From Variovorax saccharolyticus (GTDB lineage: Bacteria > Pseudomonadota > Gammaproteobacteria > Burkholderiales > Burkholderiaceae_C): 64,000 nucleotides of DNA. Numbering within the stretch: the first letter of the stretch is position 1; each line of letters opens with the position of its first letter. The stretch lies in NCBI RefSeq assembly GCF_030316765.1, contig NZ_JASZYT010000012.1, forward strand, positions 62,001 through 126,000, read 5' to 3'. The translations under genes and the position numbers were made by a program. The notes beneath the pieces are model-generated. The model saw only the letters and a list, made by a program, of their open reading frames with translations, searched no databases and was not told the DNA's origin. This document shows, piece by piece, positions 8,201-16,868 of the stretch.

Positions 8201-9616
8201 CTACAGCGCGGTCGACCAGCCACCACCCAGCGCGTGCGCCAGTTGTGCAGACGCTCGGCGCTGCCTCGTTTCCAGTTCGAGAGAACTGCGCCGCGCCTGG
8301 AGAAGGGTCGTCTGCGCGGTGACCACTTCGAGATAGCTCACCGCACCCTCCTGATAGCGGTGGGTCGCCAGTTCCACCGCGCGCCGGGATGCGGCGACCG
8401 CCTGATCCTCGGCCACGGCGGCTTCGCTGTACTCGGCCAGCAACCCGAGCTGATCCTCCACCTGTTGAAACGCACCCAATACGACCATCCGGTATCGCTG
8501 CCCGGCCTCATCGAGGACGGCTTCGGCGCGCGCCAATTCCGACTTGCGGCGACCGCCATCGAATACGGCCGCGGTCAAGCTCGTGCCGATCGCCCAGAAC
8601 ACGTTCGGCGATTCGATGAAGCGGCTCAGTGCACTGCTCTGAAACCCGCCGGCGGAGCCGAGTGTCAGCGAAGGATAGAACGCCGCATGAGCCACCCCCA
8701 CGCTGGCGTTGGCCGCCGAAACCCGCCGCTGGGCCGCTGCAATGTCCGGACGACGCTGGAGCAATTCAGACGGTAGGCCCGTTGGCATTGTCGGCAGTGG
8801 AATCTTGTCGAGCACGGGCTCCAGCGAGAACGTCGATGCGCTGGCCCCGACGAGGGCGGCAACGGCATGCTCGAGCACTGCGCGCTGCGCCTGCACCTGG
8901 TGCGCCTGAGACCGCGTGCTGTCCAGCAGCGCTATGGAACGGGCGACGTCCAACCCCGAAGCGATGCCGTCGCGATGCCGGCTGTTCGTCAGGTCGGCCG
9001 CGCGCGCAAAGTTCGCCGTCGTCTCGCGCAGCAACGCCTGCTCGCGATCAAGTCCCCGAAGCGCGAAGAACGTGTCTGCTAGCTGCGTCTGCAACGCGAG
9101 CCGCGCAGCGGCAAGGTCGGCGGCAGCGGCCTGCTCCTCTGCGACTCCTGCCTCCACTTGCTGTCGCACCCGGCTCCACAGATCCACTTCGTAGTCGAGG
9201 GCGAAGGCCAGCGTCGCGCCGTTGTAGTAGTCAGGCGAGGTCGCTCCGAGTACACGCAGCGGCCTTCGCTCGGACTGCCGGTTGCGCTCCGCAGCCACGC
9301 CCAAACCCAATGAAGGCGACTGCGCGGCCCTCAGAACGCCGGTCGCTGCGCGTGCCTGTTGATAGCGTGCCAGCGCGCTGGCGAGGTTCGGGCTGTTGTC
9401 GAGCAGTTGCTGCTGCAGACGATCGAGGCCAGGGTCTTGGTAGACAGTCCACCAACTCTCGCTCAGCGGACTGGTCGCAGATGAACCGCCGGCTAGCCAT
9501 GGGCCCCGAGCTTCCTTGAAAGCTTCTGCAACAGGCACTTCGGGCATTGACGACGGCACGATCTGGGCGCAGCCGACGCATGCGAACACTGCGGCCGCCA
9601 GCAAGCTGCACCTCAT
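8201..9616 (-). CDS. RND efflux outer-membrane factor lipoprotein (NodT/OprM family)
   Basis: A 471-residue TolC-family outer-membrane channel. A lipobox (FACVGC) lies at residues 12-17. Two tandem OEP domains follow, recognised by the repeated coiled helices, the 'LLQRRPDIAAAQRRVSAANASVG' region (in part), and the C-terminal 'YQEGAVSYLEV' motif. Its start overlaps the adaptor stop by four bases (ATGA). It completes a tripartite pump with the two upstream genes. Confidence 0.88.
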   Translation of the reverse strand: MRCSLLAAAVFACVGCAQIVPSSMPEVPVAEAFKEARGPWLAGGSSATSPLSESWWTVYQDPGLDRLQQQLLDNSPNLASALARYQQARAATGVLRAAQSPSLGLGVAAERNRQSERRPLRVLGATSPDYYNGATLAFALDYEVDLWSRVRQQVEAGVAEEQAAAADLAAARLALQTQLADTFFALRGLDREQALLRETTANFARAADLTNSRHRDGIASGLDVARSIALLDSTRSQAHQVQAQRAVLEHAVAALVGASASTFSLEPVLDKIPLPTMPTGLPSELLQRRPDIAAAQRRVSAANASVGVAHAAFYPSLTLGSAGGFQSSALSRFIESPNVFWAIGTSLTAAVFDGGRRKSELARAEAVLDEAGQRYRMVVLGAFQQVEDQLGLLAEYSEAAVAEDQAVAASRRAVELATHRYQEGAVSYLEVVTAQTTLLQARRSSLELETRQRRASAQLAHALGGGWSTAL

Positions 9617-10770
9617 GGCGTGACGCCTCCTTGCAGGCCGGCAATGCGTACCTTGTCGCCGTTCGCAAGGCCGTCGGGCGGGCTCTCGACCAACCGGTCA
9701 CTGCGCTCGATGCCACCTGCCAGCTCGACCACGCTCCCCAGGTCCCGGGCTACGTCCACCTTCTTGATTCGCACCAGCCCCTCGCTGTCGACAGTGGCCA
9801 CGCGCACTCCCTCCTTGCCGAACATCAATGCACTCGGCGGCACGCCCATGCCGCCAGCGCCTACCGGCACATCGAAGCGAACCGTCGCGAACCCGCCGGG
9901 CAACAGCTCGCCTGCCTTGTTGTCGACTGCCAACTGCACCAGCATCGTGCCGGAGCCTGACTGAATGGAGCGCGCCGTGGACTCCACCGTGGCGTCGAAC
10001 CACCGGCTCGGACGCTCGGGGCTGACCAGCCGCGCCCTGGTGCCCCGCCCAATGGACGCGACTTGTCGCTGGGGCACGTTCACGTAGACCCGCAAACGAC
10101 GCACATCCGACACGACGAACAACTCGCTGCCGGGCGCGCCTCCGGCGCCAATCAGTGCTCCGACATCGGTATTGCGCGCGGTGACGACTCCGTCGAACGG
10201 CGCCACCAAGCGGGCGTATTTCTTCAATGCCTGAACGCGCTCGACGTTGGCCTGCAATCCGTTGACAACCGACTGCTTGGCGCTGAGGTCGCCCGCTTTT
10301 TCGTCCGCCTCCTGACGCGAGACGGAATCCGTAGCAAGGAGCGATTGCCAGCGCCGCGCCGTACTCTCGGCGAGCGCGGCGTTGCTACGCGCGGTGGCCA
10401 GCTCGGCCCTGGCCTGCGACAGTTGCTCATCGAGCTCCGGCGTATCGATCTCTCCCAGCAATTGGCCTGCCTTGACCGCACCGCCGATCTCTGCCGTCCA
10501 GCGACGAAGGTAGCCGCTGACCCGCGCGTGGATTGGTGCTTGTGACCAGGCCTCCAGTCGCCCCGGAAGCTCCAGCACGCTGCCATCCATGACCGAGGGT
10601 GAGATCAGCTTCACGGTGGAGACCGCCTGTGCAGCCACCACCTGTTGCAGCTGCTCCGCCTGGGAGCGCCGGCTTAACAGACCTGCCACCAGCACGGCAG
10701 CGGCGAGTGTGAGGGCGGTTGCGGCCACGGCAGCGCGCCGCCATGAGAAAGAGTCGGTATCAGTACGCAT
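9613..10770 (-). CDS. RND efflux periplasmic adaptor subunit
   Basis: A 385-residue membrane-fusion protein. One N-terminal membrane anchor (about residues 13-33) precedes a lipoyl-like half 'VSGYLRRWTAEIGGAVKAGQLLGEID', a coiled-coil hairpin with SRQEADEKAGDLSAKQ, the second lipoyl half 'ARLVAPFDGVVTARN', and beta-barrel domains. ATG 10770 starts inside the last codons of the permease gene (11-base overlap). It bridges the permease and the outer-membrane factor. Confidence 0.88.
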   Translation of the reverse strand: MRTDTDSFSWRRAAVAATALTLAAAVLVAGLLSRRSQAEQLQQVVAAQAVSTVKLISPSVMDGSVLELPGRLEAWSQAPIHARVSGYLRRWTAEIGGAVKAGQLLGEIDTPELDEQLSQARAELATARSNAALAESTARRWQSLLATDSVSRQEADEKAGDLSAKQSVVNGLQANVERVQALKKYARLVAPFDGVVTARNTDVGALIGAGGAPGSELFVVSDVRRLRVYVNVPQRQVASIGRGTRARLVSPERPSRWFDATVESTARSIQSGSGTMLVQLAVDNKAGELLPGGFATVRFDVPVGAGGMGVPPSALMFGKEGVRVATVDSEGLVRIKKVDVARDLGSVVELAGGIERSDRLVESPPDGLANGDKVRIAGLQGGVTP

Positions 10771-13700
10771 GTGAGGATTCGACAGGAGAAGAAGGGGCTG
10801 ACGGCAACTCGCTGCGGCGAGCATCACGCGCATGCACGAGGCTGAAAACCACGGGAACGAAGATTAATGTCGCGATCGTTGCGCTGACCAGCCCGCCGAT
10901 CACGGCACGGCCGAGCGGCGCGTTCTGCTCGCCACCCTCGCCCAGGCCCAGCGCCATAGGCAGCATACCGATGACCATCGCTAGTGCCGTCATCACGACC
11001 GGCCTGAAGCGCACCACGCCTGCTTCGAGCGCCGCTTCGGTGGCATCGCCGAGCTCCGCGAGACGCTCGCGCGCAAAACTGATCACTAGCACGCTGTTGG
11101 CGGTCGCGACGCCCATGCACATGATGGCGCCGGTGAGGGCCGGCACTGACAGCGTGGTGCCGGTGGCGAACAGCATCCACACGATGCCAGCCAAGGCCGC
11201 CGGTAGCGCCGACACGATCACCGCCGGGTCGCGCCAGGACTGGAAGTTCACGACGATGAGGAGGTAGATCAACGCTACCGCACCGAGCAGTCCGAAGAAC
11301 AGGCTAGTGAAGGCGCTGTCCATCGTGCGCACCTGACCGAGCAAATGAACGCTGGAGCCCTTGGGCAAGTCTGCAGCGGCGTCCGCGATGACGCGTCGAA
11401 TGTCGGCTGCCACTGCACCGAGGTCGCGATCCTGTGTGGCGGCATGGATCTGAACCATCGGCTGCACGTCGTACTGGCTGACCATCGCGCTGCCCGCGCT
11501 GCGCTCCAGCCGCGCGAGGCTGCCCAGCGTCGTGGTTCCAGCGGTGGCCCCGTTGCCCACCGGCAGGTTCTCCAGTGCGGCGAGCGAATCGAGTTCGTGT
11601 TGCGGGGTCTGCATGACGATCGGATAGCTCACGCCATTGGCCGGGTTCAGCCAATAGGTCGGTGCCACCTGGCTGCTGCCTGCAAGGTTCACGACCAGGC
11701 TGCTGGTCACGTCCCGCGTGGTGAGCCCCAACTGCTGCGCCTGCGTCCGGTCGATGTCGACATTGAACACCGGCGCCTTGTTGGACTGCTGGATACGCAC
11801 ATCGACCACGCCGGGGATGGCGCGAATGCGCTTCTGCAACTGTTGGGCGTAAGCGAAGTTCGCCTCGACATTGCTGCCGCGGATCTGCAGGTCGATCGGC
11901 GCTGGTGCGCCGAAGTTCAGGATCTGGCTGACGATGTCGGCCGGCGGAAACCAGAAGCTGGTGTCCGGAAACTCGTGTGGAAGCGTGGCGCGCAGGCGCC
12001 GCACATAGTCGGAGGTCGGGCGATGGCCTTCGCGCAGCGCGATCTGAAAATCGCCATCGTGCGAGCCGGAAACGCCCGTGTTGTTGTAGGTGAGGTTGAT
12101 GTTGCTTGGCGGCAGGCCGATGTTGTCTACGAGCGTAGTGATCTCCTCGGCCGGGATCACGCGACGGATCGCTTGCTCGATGGCCGCGAAGCGGGCGGCG
12201 GTTTCTTCAACCCGCGTCCCAACGGGCACGCGTGCATGCATCAGGATCTGGCCCGAATCCACCGATGGAAAGAAGTTGCTGCCAATGAAAGGGACAAGGC
12301 CGAAGGAAAGAAGCACCACCGCCGAAAACCAGATCAGGAACGGCCTGCGTCGCTCAAGGGCACGCACCAGAACGCCTCGGTAACTCTCCCTCACTGTTTC
12401 GAATCTGGCTTCGAAGCGACGCTGGAAGCGGACCAGCGGGTTCCGTGATTCCTGTGGTAGCGCTTCGCCCTCTTCCGCCTCGGCGTGCGCGGCATGCCGG
12501 CGTAGAAGGTATTTCGCCATCGTCGGCACCAGCGTTCGAGACAGGATGAACGAGCAGACCATCGCGAAGATCACCGCCGCCGCCATCGGCACGAAAAGGA
12601 AGCGCGAGACTCCTTCGAGAAAGAACATCGGCACCAGCACGATGCAGATGCACAGCAACGAAACGAATGCGGGCCCCACGATCTGCTGCGCCCCATCCAG
12701 GATGGCCGCCTCGACTTCCTTGCCCTGTTCCAGGTGCCAGTTGATGTTCTCGATCGTCACGGTGGCGTCGTCAACCAGGATGCCGACCGCCAGAGCAAGG
12801 CCGCCGAGCGTCATCAGGTTGAGCGTTTGCCCCGTGAGGGCCAGCGCGACAATTGCGCCGAGGATGGACAACGGGATCGAGACCGCGATGATCACCGTCG
12901 GACGCCAACTGCCGAGAAATAGCAGGATCATCAAGCTGGTCAGCACGGCCGCGATCGCGCCTTCCAGCGCGACCCCCTTGATGGCTGCTCGAACGAACAG
13001 CGATTGGTCGTTGATGGGGAGGACCTTCAACGCCTCAGGCAGGGACGACCGCAAGCCGTCCAGCTTTTGGCGAATGCCGTCGACGATGGCAAGCGTGGAT
13101 GTCGAGCCGTTCTTCAAGACCGACATGAGGACGGAGCGGCCACCGTCAACATGGACGATGTTGGTCTGCGGCGCACTGCCGTCGCGCACCTGGGCCACAT
13201 CGTCCAGATGCACCGTGCTGCCGGCGATCACCTTCACCGGGATGCGGCCCAGGGCGGCGATCGCCGAGGGTGCGCTGTTGAGCTGGAGTGTGTATTCCAG
13301 GCTTCCGATCTTTTGCGTTCCGATGGGAGTCAACACGTTCTGCGCGGCAAGTGCCACGGCGACATCCTGAGCTGAAAGGCCGCGCGCCTGGAGCGCTTCA
13401 GGATCCAGATCGATCTGCACCTGCCGTTGCTTGCCGCCGTACGGCAGCGGAATGGCCGCGCCAGGCACGGTCACGAGAGGTGTTCGCACGGTGTTCATGC
13501 CGAGATCGAACAGCGTCTGCTCCGACAAGCCTTGCCCCGACAGCGCCAACTGAAGAATGGGGACTGTGGCGGCGTTGTAGTTGAGGATCACCGGAGGTGT
13601 GATGCCGGCCGGCATCTGCCGCAGCGCGACCTGTGAAGCCGCCGTCACCTGTGCATTGGCCACCGCCACGTCGACCCCGGGCTGGAAGAAGATCTTGACG

Positions 13701-13978
13701 ACGCTGACCCCTTGATACGTGCCGGCCTCGATGTGCTCGATGTCATTGACGGCCGTCGTCAAGATGCGCTGGAACACCGTCGAGATGCGTCCCGCCATCT
13801 GGTCCGGCGGCAGTCCGGTGTATTGCCATGCCACCGCGATGACGGGCATGCGGATTTCCGGAAAGATGTCTGTGGGCGTGCGTCGCGCGACCAGCGGGCC
13901 CACGATCATCAGCACGAGCGCCATCACGACGAAGGTGTATGGCCGTCGCAGCGCGACGCGAACGACTCCAATCAGCAT
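10760..13978 (-). CDS. RND efflux pump permease subunit
   Basis: A 1072-residue inner-membrane proton-driven exporter, the usual RND length. It has the first membrane helix near residues 11-30, two large periplasmic loops, and the proton-relay Asp pair in ALAVGILVDDATVTIEN. I start at MLIGVVRV (ATG 13978); upstream frame has no RND-like N-terminus. It is first in the permease-adaptor-channel operon. Copy C of the shared 51-bp element lies 138 bases upstream. Substrates cannot be predicted. Confidence 0.9.
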   Translation of the reverse strand: MLIGVVRVALRRPYTFVVMALVLMIVGPLVARRTPTDIFPEIRMPVIAVAWQYTGLPPDQMAGRISTVFQRILTTAVNDIEHIEAGTYQGVSVVKIFFQPGVDVAVANAQVTAASQVALRQMPAGITPPVILNYNAATVPILQLALSGQGLSEQTLFDLGMNTVRTPLVTVPGAAIPLPYGGKQRQVQIDLDPEALQARGLSAQDVAVALAAQNVLTPIGTQKIGSLEYTLQLNSAPSAIAALGRIPVKVIAGSTVHLDDVAQVRDGSAPQTNIVHVDGGRSVLMSVLKNGSTSTLAIVDGIRQKLDGLRSSLPEALKVLPINDQSLFVRAAIKGVALEGAIAAVLTSLMILLFLGSWRPTVIIAVSIPLSILGAIVALALTGQTLNLMTLGGLALAVGILVDDATVTIENINWHLEQGKEVEAAILDGAQQIVGPAFVSLLCICIVLVPMFFLEGVSRFLFVPMAAAVIFAMVCSFILSRTLVPTMAKYLLRRHAAHAEAEEGEALPQESRNPLVRFQRRFEARFETVRESYRGVLVRALERRRPFLIWFSAVVLLSFGLVPFIGSNFFPSVDSGQILMHARVPVGTRVEETAARFAAIEQAIRRVIPAEEITTLVDNIGLPPSNINLTYNNTGVSGSHDGDFQIALREGHRPTSDYVRRLRATLPHEFPDTSFWFPPADIVSQILNFGAPAPIDLQIRGSNVEANFAYAQQLQKRIRAIPGVVDVRIQQSNKAPVFNVDIDRTQAQQLGLTTRDVTSSLVVNLAGSSQVAPTYWLNPANGVSYPIVMQTPQHELDSLAALENLPVGNGATAGTTTLGSLARLERSAGSAMVSQYDVQPMVQIHAATQDRDLGAVAADIRRVIADAAADLPKGSSVHLLGQVRTMDSAFTSLFFGLLGAVALIYLLIVVNFQSWRDPAVIVSALPAALAGIVWMLFATGTTLSVPALTGAIMCMGVATANSVLVISFARERLAELGDATEAALEAGVVRFRPVVMTALAMVIGMLPMALGLGEGGEQNAPLGRAVIGGLVSATIATLIFVPVVFSLVHARDARRSELPSAPSSPVESSHAY

Positions 13979-14115
13979 GCAGGGGCCTCGGCGAAGTTGG
14001 CCATGAGGGAAGTCGATCGAGTGGTCACGTCTGAGGAGCTGGTTTTCAAGGCCCTGCGCGCCTTGAAATGGGCGACGGACCGAGGTTGCGGATGTGCCAA
14101 GCACGGTGTGGCAGA

Positions 14116-14166
14116 ACTTTAGAGTCGGGCCATCGATGCGACTAGACCGCTTCGCCTTGATTGACT
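14116..14166. promoter_or_regulatory. Copy C of the 51-bp spaced regulatory element
   Basis: Lies between the RND permease gene and the stop of the second LysR gene, upstream of the efflux operon. Blocks are ACTTTAG, 19 bases, CTAGACC, 6 bases, CCTTGA, 2 bases, GACT, with spacing identical to copies A and B. This links the efflux pump to the regulon of the alcohol dehydrogenase and DUF4148 genes. Confidence 0.6.
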
Positions 14167-14219
14167 AGCAACCAGCACTTGTGATTCCGGCCGACGCCTA
14201 GGCGCGCTTTTGCCGCAGG

Positions 14220-15116
14220 TCAGTTCCTGTAGCGCAGTGCATCCACCACCAGTGCGAGGACCCGCGAGGACTGCCTGCGGCTCGGGTAATAGATGTGGAA
14301 TCCGGGGAAGCTTGGGCACCAGTCCTCCAGGACCGACACAAGCTCTCCGCGGTCGATGTACGGTCGGGCCAAGTCGGCCGAGAAGTACGCCAGGCCGACG
14401 CCAGCCCGCGTCGCATTCACGATCTGCGCGATGGTGTTGAACGTCCATTGACCGTCGACCTTCGCATTGACCTTCTCGCCCTTCTTCTCGAACTCCCAGG
14501 CGTAGTAGCCGCCATGGGTGGGCAGCCGCAGGTTGATGCAATTGTGGCCCGTCAGATCGTGCGGAGTCTTTGGCCGGGGCATGCGCTGAAGATAGTCCGG
14601 CGCAGCCAGCACGGCCATCTTCATGTCCGGGGCGATGCGGACCGCGATCATGTCCTTGGCCACCTGGTCGCCGAGCCGAACGCCCATGTCGAAGCGTTGG
14701 GCCACGATGTCGGTCATCGAGTAGTCGACGACGATCTCCACCTTGAGGTCCGGGTAGGCAGGGACCAGCTTGCCCAGCTTGGGGATAAGAATGGTGTCCA
14801 CCGCATGGTCTGAGGTGGTGATGCGGATGGTGCCGGCCGGCTTGTCGCGAAGCTCTGCCAATGCGCCGAGTTCCAGTTCGATCTCATCCAGGCGAGGCGC
14901 CATCGCGTTGAGCACCCTGTCGCCAGCTTCCGTTGGGGAGACGCTGCGTGTTGTGCGCGTCAACAACCTGTAACCCAACCTGGCCTCCAGGTTACGCATC
15001 GAATGGCTGAGCGCCGACTGGGAGATCCCTAGACGAGCCGCCGCGCGGGTAAAGCTGCCCTCGCGGGCGACCAGCACGAAAGCATACAGATCGCCGAGAT
15101 TTTCGCGAACACTCAT
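14220..15116 (-). CDS. LysR-family transcriptional regulator
   Basis: A 298-residue LysR regulator with the helix-turn-helix at residues 5-65 ('LGISQSALSHSMRNLE' and 'YRLLTRTTRSVSPTEAG') and a standard effector domain. It resembles the regulators of aldo/keto-reductase operons. It is divergent from the aldo/keto reductase gene at 15242, so it most likely controls that six-gene plus-strand operon; it does not share a divergent promoter with the RND operon downstream of it. Confidence 0.87.
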   Translation of the reverse strand: MSVRENLGDLYAFVLVAREGSFTRAAARLGISQSALSHSMRNLEARLGYRLLTRTTRSVSPTEAGDRVLNAMAPRLDEIELELGALAELRDKPAGTIRITTSDHAVDTILIPKLGKLVPAYPDLKVEIVVDYSMTDIVAQRFDMGVRLGDQVAKDMIAVRIAPDMKMAVLAAPDYLQRMPRPKTPHDLTGHNCINLRLPTHGGYYAWEFEKKGEKVNAKVDGQWTFNTIAQIVNATRAGVGLAYFSADLARPYIDRGELVSVLEDWCPSFPGFHIYYPSRRQSSRVLALVVDALRYRN

Positions 15117-15241
15117 GAATTTTCCTCATCCGGGTTAGCTAAGTCTGCCACTTCTCAACGAAGTCGCGAATCCCTAAAGTCGACTCCTTCATGCGGCAAG
15201 GATTTATTTCCGCTGCCGCCTCAACCTGAATGGAGTCAAAA
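15117..15241. promoter_or_regulatory. Divergent control region between LysR and the aldo/keto reductase operon
   Basis: 125 bases separating two divergent starts. It contains CTAAAGT at 15174-15180, the same block that ends the 51-bp element, 62 bases before the reductase ATG, but the other blocks are not at the conserved spacing. It is expected to hold the LysR binding site and both promoters; no confident promoter hexamers were identified. Confidence 0.4.
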
Positions 15242-16228
15242 ATGCAGACGCGCAAGCTTGGAAATCTGGACGTTTCGGCCGTAGGTCTCGGATGCATGGG
15301 CTTGAGCTTCGGCCTCGGCCCAGCCACGGACCGCAAAGAAGCCATCGGGGTCATTCGCTCCGCGGTGGAGCGCGGCGTGACGCTCTACGACACTGCCGAG
15401 GGCTATGGCCCGTTCGTCAACGAAGAACTCGTGGGCGAAGCGCTGGAACCGGTTCGCGACCAAGTGCTTATCTGCACCAAATTCGGCTTCAAGATCAACG
15501 AGAAGAAGGAAACCGTCGGCCTCGACAGCCGACCGGAACATATTCGCGACGTGGTCGAGGCGTCCCTGAAGCGCCTGCGGACCGACCGTATCGACCTGCT
15601 CTACCAGCACCGCGTCGATCCGGCAGTCCCGATGGAAGACGTGGCGGGTGCGGTCAAGGATCTCATCGCAGAGGGCAAGGTCAAGCATTTCGGCCTGTCC
15701 GAAGCCAGCGCGCAGAACATCCGCAGGGCACACGCTGTGCAACCGGTGACGGCCATCCAGGATCATTATTCGCTGTGGATGCGGGAGCCTGAGACGACCA
15801 AATTCGCGTTGTGCGAAGAGCTCGGAATCGGTCTGGTCGCCTGGGGCCCGCTGGGTCAGGGTTTCCTGACTGGCGCCATCACCCGGGAGATGAAGTTCGA
15901 CGACCCGAACGATCTGCGCCGCGACTTCCCGCGCTTCACGCCCGAAGCGCTGGAGGCGAACTTCAAGGTGGTCGACTTCCTTAAGGCGTTGGGGGCTCGC
16001 AAGGGAATCACCCCCGCCCAGATCGCGCTGGCCTGGCTGCTCGCGCAAAAGCCCTGGATCGTTCCGATTCCAGGTGGCACCAAGATCGCCCACCTGGAAG
16101 ACAACGGCGCAGCTGCGGATGTGACGCTGACGCGCGACGACCTTGACGAGATCGACAAGGCCTTCGCGACGATCGACATCAAGGGGGCGCCCTTGTCCGA
16201 AGGCCTCGACGCGGCCATTGATCGCTGA
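15242..16228 (+). CDS. Aldo/keto reductase (AKR13-like)
   Basis: A 328-residue TIM-barrel NADPH oxidoreductase. The catalytic tetrad is visible: Asp and Tyr in DTAEGYGPF, Lys in CTKFGF, His in YQHRVDP. The 'GLSEASAQNIRRAHAV' and 'QDHYSLWMREPE' segments are typical of the AKR13 group that reduces quinone or keto substrates. ATG 15242 gives the family N-terminus. First gene of a plus-strand operon facing its LysR regulator. Confidence 0.88.
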   Translation: MQTRKLGNLDVSAVGLGCMGLSFGLGPATDRKEAIGVIRSAVERGVTLYDTAEGYGPFVNEELVGEALEPVRDQVLICTKFGFKINEKKETVGLDSRPEHIRDVVEASLKRLRTDRIDLLYQHRVDPAVPMEDVAGAVKDLIAEGKVKHFGLSEASAQNIRRAHAVQPVTAIQDHYSLWMREPETTKFALCEELGIGLVAWGPLGQGFLTGAITREMKFDDPNDLRRDFPRFTPEALEANFKVVDFLKALGARKGITPAQIALAWLLAQKPWIVPIPGGTKIAHLEDNGAAADVTLTRDDLDEIDKAFATIDIKGAPLSEGLDAAIDR

Positions 16229-16265
16229 GAGTTCACCCAACCAAGCCATCAATCGGAGTCCACGC

Positions 16266-16868
16266 TTGACCCATGTCCTTATCCTTGGCGCGAACGGTCA
16301 GATCGCCCGCGTCGCCACGCAGCTGTTTCTGCAGCACACGGATGTGGCTTTGACGCTCTACCTGCGCAGCGCGAGCCGACTGAAGCGCTCCGGTCCCGCG
16401 GATCGCGTGCGAGTCCTGGAAGGCGATGTGCTTGATGCCAGTTCGCTGGCAGATGCGATGGTGGGCCAGGATGTGGTCTATGCCAACCTGGCCGGCGCGC
16501 TGGAGCAGCAGGCGCAAGCGATCGTGAAGGCGATGAAGACGGCGCACCTGCGCCGGTTGATTTTCATCAGCTCGATGGGCATCTACGACGAGGTCCCTGG
16601 TGAACGTCAAGGCGCGATTCTCGATCCGTATCGCAAGGCAGCAGCCGTGATCGAGGCTTCCGACCTCGATTACACGATCATCCGGCCTGCATGGCTGAGC
16701 GACAAGGACGAAGTCGCCTACGGCACCACAAAGAAAGGCGAGTCGTTCAAATCGGCTGGCGACACCGTATCGCGCAAGAGCGTTGCGGATCTGGTGGTGA
16801 AACTGGCCACGGCCCCTGCGCCCGGCGTAGCACTTCGCTGCAGCCTCGGCGTTCACAAGGCGAGCTGA
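16266..16868 (+). CDS. NAD(P)H-binding NmrA-like protein
   Basis: A 200-residue atypical SDR. The dinucleotide loop GANGQIA lies at the extreme N-terminus, and 'HLRRLIFISSMGIY' and 'DYTIIRPAWL' are typical of the NmrA/NAD(P)-binding group. There is no in-frame ATG at the domain start; TTG 16266 is preceded by GGAG seven bases upstream and gives a complete Rossmann strand, so I use it. It ends directly against the next ATG. Confidence 0.78.
   Translation: MTHVLILGANGQIARVATQLFLQHTDVALTLYLRSASRLKRSGPADRVRVLEGDVLDASSLADAMVGQDVVYANLAGALEQQAQAIVKAMKTAHLRRLIFISSMGIYDEVPGERQGAILDPYRKAAAVIEASDLDYTIIRPAWLSDKDEVAYGTTKKGESFKSAGDTVSRKSVADLVVKLATAPAPGVALRCSLGVHKAS

Noticed and set aside
15174..15180. Fourth copy of the 51-bp element upstream of the aldo/keto reductase
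   Set aside because: Only the CTAAAGT block matches; the xTAGnCC, CCTTGA and GACT blocks are not at the conserved distances.
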